Origin: Firmicutes bacterium CAG:555
GTDB lineage: Bacteria; Bacillota; Clostridia; Oscillospirales; Oscillospiraceae
NCBI GenBank assembly: GCA_000431075.1
Contig: HF986872.1
Location: forward strand, 14,018-30,589
Reading direction: 5' to 3'
Length of the DNA: 16,572 bases
Made by a program: the position numbers and the translations under genes. The notes below the pieces were generated by a model that was not told the DNA's origin, ran no database searches, and saw only the letters and a program-made list of their open reading frames with translations. Positions 14,560-16,572 of the stretch are shown piece after piece (the stretch's first letter is position 1; the number at the start of each line of letters is the position of its first letter).

Positions 14560-14913
14560 ATGAAATTTATCTGCTACCCCAAGTGCAGCACCTGCCAAAA
14601 GGCACGCAAGTGGCTGGACGATAACGGCATCGCATACAAGCTGCGGGATATCAAGACCGAAAACCCCACATACGAAGAGCTTGCCGCATGGCACGCCCTC
14701 AGCGGTCTGCCGCTCAAGAAGTTTTTCAACACCAGCGGCCTGCTGTATAAGTCAATGAATCTTAAGGAAAAGCTCCCCGAGATGAGTGAGGATGAGCAGC
14801 TCAAGCTCCTTGCCACAGACGGGATGCTCGTCAAGCGCCCGCTCTTTATCTCCGACGACTTCGTCCTCGTCGGCTTCAAAGCCTCCGAGTGGGAAGCGAG
14901 ACTGAAACGATGA
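14560..14913 (+). CDS. ArsC/Spx/YffB-family thioredoxin-fold protein
   Basis: 117 aa, the usual length for the family. The redox motif CSTC (Cys9, Cys12) follows the first strand, then QKARKWLD, the WHALSGLPLKKFFNTSG segment and the conserved LVKRPL (90-95, Arg93-Pro94) of the arsenate reductase/Spx superfamily. True ArsC enzymes use a single Cys of a CX5R-type arrangement for glutaredoxin-coupled arsenate reduction, whereas a CXXC is typical of Spx/MgsR redox regulators, so the name is left at family level. No arsR, arsB or acr3 gene is nearby, which argues against an arsenic operon. Start supported by AGGAG (14548-14552) 7 nt upstream. Confidence 0.87.
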   Translation: MKFICYPKCSTCQKARKWLDDNGIAYKLRDIKTENPTYEELAAWHALSGLPLKKFFNTSGLLYKSMNLKEKLPEMSEDEQLKLLATDGMLVKRPLFISDDFVLVGFKASEWEARLKR

Positions 14914-14943
14914 AAAAACAGCCGCTGCGACGGCTGATTTTTT
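14913..14943 (+). terminator. Rho-independent terminator of the ArsC-like gene
   Basis: 6-bp core CAGCCG/CGGCTG (14919-14924, 14931-14936), extended by pairing of an A-run (14913-14918) with a T-run (14938-14943) around one bulged A. U-tract present. Confidence 0.8.
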
Positions 14944-14956
14944 ACGGGAAAATGCA

Positions 14957-14984
14957 TTGACTTAGGGGAAAATCCGAGTATAAT
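14957..14984 (+). promoter_or_regulatory. Strong sigma-A-type promoter of the MATE gene
   Basis: -35 TTGACT (14957-14962), 16-nt spacer, perfect -10 TATAAT (14979-14984), about 35 bp before the start codon. Confidence 0.78.
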
Positions 14985-14985
14985 G

Positions 14986-14998
14986 TCAAATCATTTGA
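14986..14998. promoter_or_regulatory. Candidate operator at the MATE transcription start
   Basis: Perfect 6-bp inverted repeat TCAAAT-C-ATTTGA starting 2 bp after the -10 box, placed where a bound repressor would block initiation. MarR- or TetR-type control of a MATE pump would fit; no regulator gene is seen beside it. Confidence 0.4.
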
Positions 14999-15019
14999 GT
15001 GTCAGCGAGGTGAGATGTG

Positions 15020-16572
15020 ATGGAGCAGACGAGCTTGTTCGGGACGGAGAGAATCAGCAAGATACTGCTGCGGCTTGCGCCGCCGGTGATGCTGGCGCAG
15101 CTTATTCAGGCGCTTTATAACATCGTCGACAGCCTGTTTGTCGGCAGATACTCGGGCAGCGGTTTGACTGCATTGTCCATCATCTACCCTGTGCAGCTTT
15201 TGATGATAGCACTTGCCGTGGGCACGGGCGTCGGCATCAACACCGTAATGGCAGCAAAGCTCGGCTCGGGCAGGCAAAAGGAAGCGGACGAATACGCCGG
15301 AGTCGGTACACCGCTGGCCATTGCGCTTTGGGCGATCTTCGCTGCCGTTTGCTGGGCGCTCATGCCCCTATTGCACGGCTGTCCACGGACTCCGAAGCGG
15401 TCATCCGTGACGTCGTCGTCTACGGCCGCATCGTCTGCGTGTTCAGCTTCGGCCTGTTTTTGGAGAGCGTTTGGACGAAAATTTTACAGTCGGTCGGCGA
15501 CATGAAAACGCCGATGAAAGCGCAGATACTCGGCGCTGTCACCAACATCATTTTAGACCCGCTGCTCATCTTCGGCCTGCTCGGCCTGCCGGAAATGGGC
15601 ATCGCCGGTGCAGCGGTCGCAACCGTTGCCGGGCAGATAGTAGCAGCGCTGGTCGTGATGAAAAAGGGCTATCACCCCTCGCCGGACAAGGCACTGTATG
15701 CGCACCACATAAAGAAAATTTTCCGCCTCGGCATGCCGAATATACTCATGCAGTCGGCATACACCTTTTATATATTCGGCCTCAAACTCATCCTCTCGAC
15801 CTTCTGCGACGAGGCGGTCACGACGCTGGGACTTTACTACAAGTGGCAGACATTCTTCTTCATCCCCTTGGGCGCAATGCAGACCTGCATCGTGCCGGTG
15901 ATAAGCTACAACTATGCCGCACGCAAGATAGACCGCTGCCGCAAGACACTGTCGATCTCTGTGCTGTTCGGCATGGCGCTGATGGCACTGGGGATGCTGT
16001 GCTTCGAGCTTCTTCCCGAGCAGATGCTGCGGGTGTTCACATCCGACGAGCTCGTCGTCGAAATCGGGCGTGTGGGCTTTCGCATTATCGGCGTGAGCTT
16101 CCTGCCGCTTGTGACCTCGCTCACTTTCCCCGTGTTCTTCCAAGCGACCGGCATGAGCCTCAAGAGCTCGGCGCTGACCGTCGTTCGCACGGTGGTGCTC
16201 TTTGTCCCGCTGGGCTATGCGTTCTCACGCTTCGGGCTCGACTGGTTCTGGCTGACCTTCCCCGTGACCGACACCGTCACGAGCATCGTGGGCTTCGTGT
16301 TCTATCGCCAGTTCCTGCGCAGGGACTATGTCGCTAATTCCAAGCCCGTGCGGGCCGACGACGGGGAGGAGGCTGCACTCAAGCCCTCGATGCCCGGCGT
16401 TATCATCACAATTGCCCGTGAGCACGGCTCGTCCGGCAAGCAGATCGGAAAGCTCGTCGCAAAGAAGCTGGGCATCCCGTTTTATTATAAGGAAATGGTC
16501 GCCCTCGCTGCGCACGAGAGCGGCTTGGACAAGGAGTTTATCTCCGACATCCACAAAAACGCCCCCGATGCG
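15020..16572 (+). pseudogene. MATE family transporter with cytidylate-kinase-like C-terminal domain; frameshifted and running off the window
   Basis: Start ATG at 15020, with AGGTGA (15008-15013) 6 nt upstream. The first frame gives the MATE N-terminus (LLRLAPPVMLAQLIQALYNI, VDSLFVGRYSG, LALAVGTGVGINTVMAAKLG-like region) to about 15369. There the MATE reading moves to the frame that starts codons one base earlier (LSTDSEAVIRDVV, VGDMKTPMKAQILGAVTNII, DPLLIFGLLG, GMPNILMQS and further helices) and stays open to the window end. Adding one T near 15369 would restore MPLIARLSTD, so a one-base deletion or a sequencing error is likely. From about 16393 the protein continues after a short hydrophilic linker into a cytidylate-kinase-2-like domain (ITIAREHGSSGKQIGKL, LGIPFYYKEMV). 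MATE proteins export cationic drugs or metabolites in exchange for Na+ or H+. If the shift is real, the first product is a truncated protein ending at 15505. Confidence 0.82.
16393..16572 (+). other. Cytidylate-kinase-like domain (5' part) fused to the MATE protein
   Basis: The last 60 codons of the window, in the same frame as the second part of the MATE protein. The start (VIITIAREHGSSGKQIGKLV) matches the P-loop region of cytidylate-kinase-like family proteins, whose usual form is ITISREFGSGGREIG; a Lys occupies the position after SSG. The domain continues beyond the window, so its completeness and LID residues cannot be judged. Confidence 0.75.

Noticed and set aside
14560..14913. Arsenic resistance operon
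   Set aside because: The ArsC-like protein has a CXXC motif like Spx-type proteins, and no arsR, arsB, acr3 or arsA gene is nearby.
15380..15505. Tail of the first MATE frame (Ser/Ala/Arg-rich) as a genuine protein end
   Set aside because: Its composition is typical of out-of-frame reading, and MATE homology continues in the other frame across the same bases.
1..16572. CRISPR array, tRNA/rRNA genes or insertion sequences
   Set aside because: No regularly spaced repeats, no tRNA-like cloverleaf, and no transposase were seen; the only notable direct repeat is the promoter pair at 12205 and 14442.

Overview
The window looks like part of the chromosome of a GC-rich Gram-positive member of the Clostridia, plausibly a gut Oscillospiraceae/Ruminococcaceae relative. 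The evidence is strong AGGAG/GGAGG ribosome binding sites, sigma-A-type promoters, a lipobox lipoprotein, dockerin and cohesin-like modules, and an ECF-type vitamin transporter. Taxonomy is inferred from gene content only.

Region 1 (1-7948) is one tight five-gene operon on the + strand, closed by a perfect inverted-repeat terminator. It encodes: a large secreted protein with a DUF4430 (transcobalamin C-terminal-like) domain, a terpenoid-cyclase-like alpha/alpha region, a cohesin-like beta module and a type I dockerin; a membrane-anchored cohesin-like protein; a DUF4430 lipoprotein; EcfT; and an unusual single polypeptide joining two ABC ATPase domains to an S-component-like membrane domain. 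Read together, this looks like a cell-surface capture and import machine for a small cofactor. Cobalamin or another corrinoid is the best guess, because the secreted protein combines the same two folds as human intrinsic factor and transcobalamin. Cohesin-dockerin pairing would hold the binder at the cell surface. This is the most interesting system in the window; ligand and surface assembly are inference.

Region 2 (7944-11401) is mixed housekeeping and accessory genes: a 59-aa membrane protein and a peptide deformylase (both -), a small alpha/beta hydrolase (+), a DUF1003 membrane protein and a PucR-family regulator (both -, coupled), and an upstream region containing a divergent promoter pair and a structured leader of about 200 nt in front of hsp20.

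Region 3 (11402-14913) holds an Hsp20 chaperone (+), a remnant of acetolactate decarboxylase, an orphan SNF2-family helicase with an N-terminal helix-hairpin-helix-like segment, and an ArsC/Spx-like thioredoxin-fold protein. The helicase gene is bracketed by two nearly identical 32-bp copies of a promoter, so that it and the ArsC-like gene start from the same sequence; this suggests duplication or insertion.

Region 4 (14957-16572) is a MATE-family transporter gene with its own strong promoter. It carries an apparent one-base frameshift near 15369. Its C-terminus continues in frame into a cytidylate-kinase-like domain that runs off the window end. No tRNA, rRNA, CRISPR array or insertion sequence was seen, and no gap longer than 300 bp lacks a gene.
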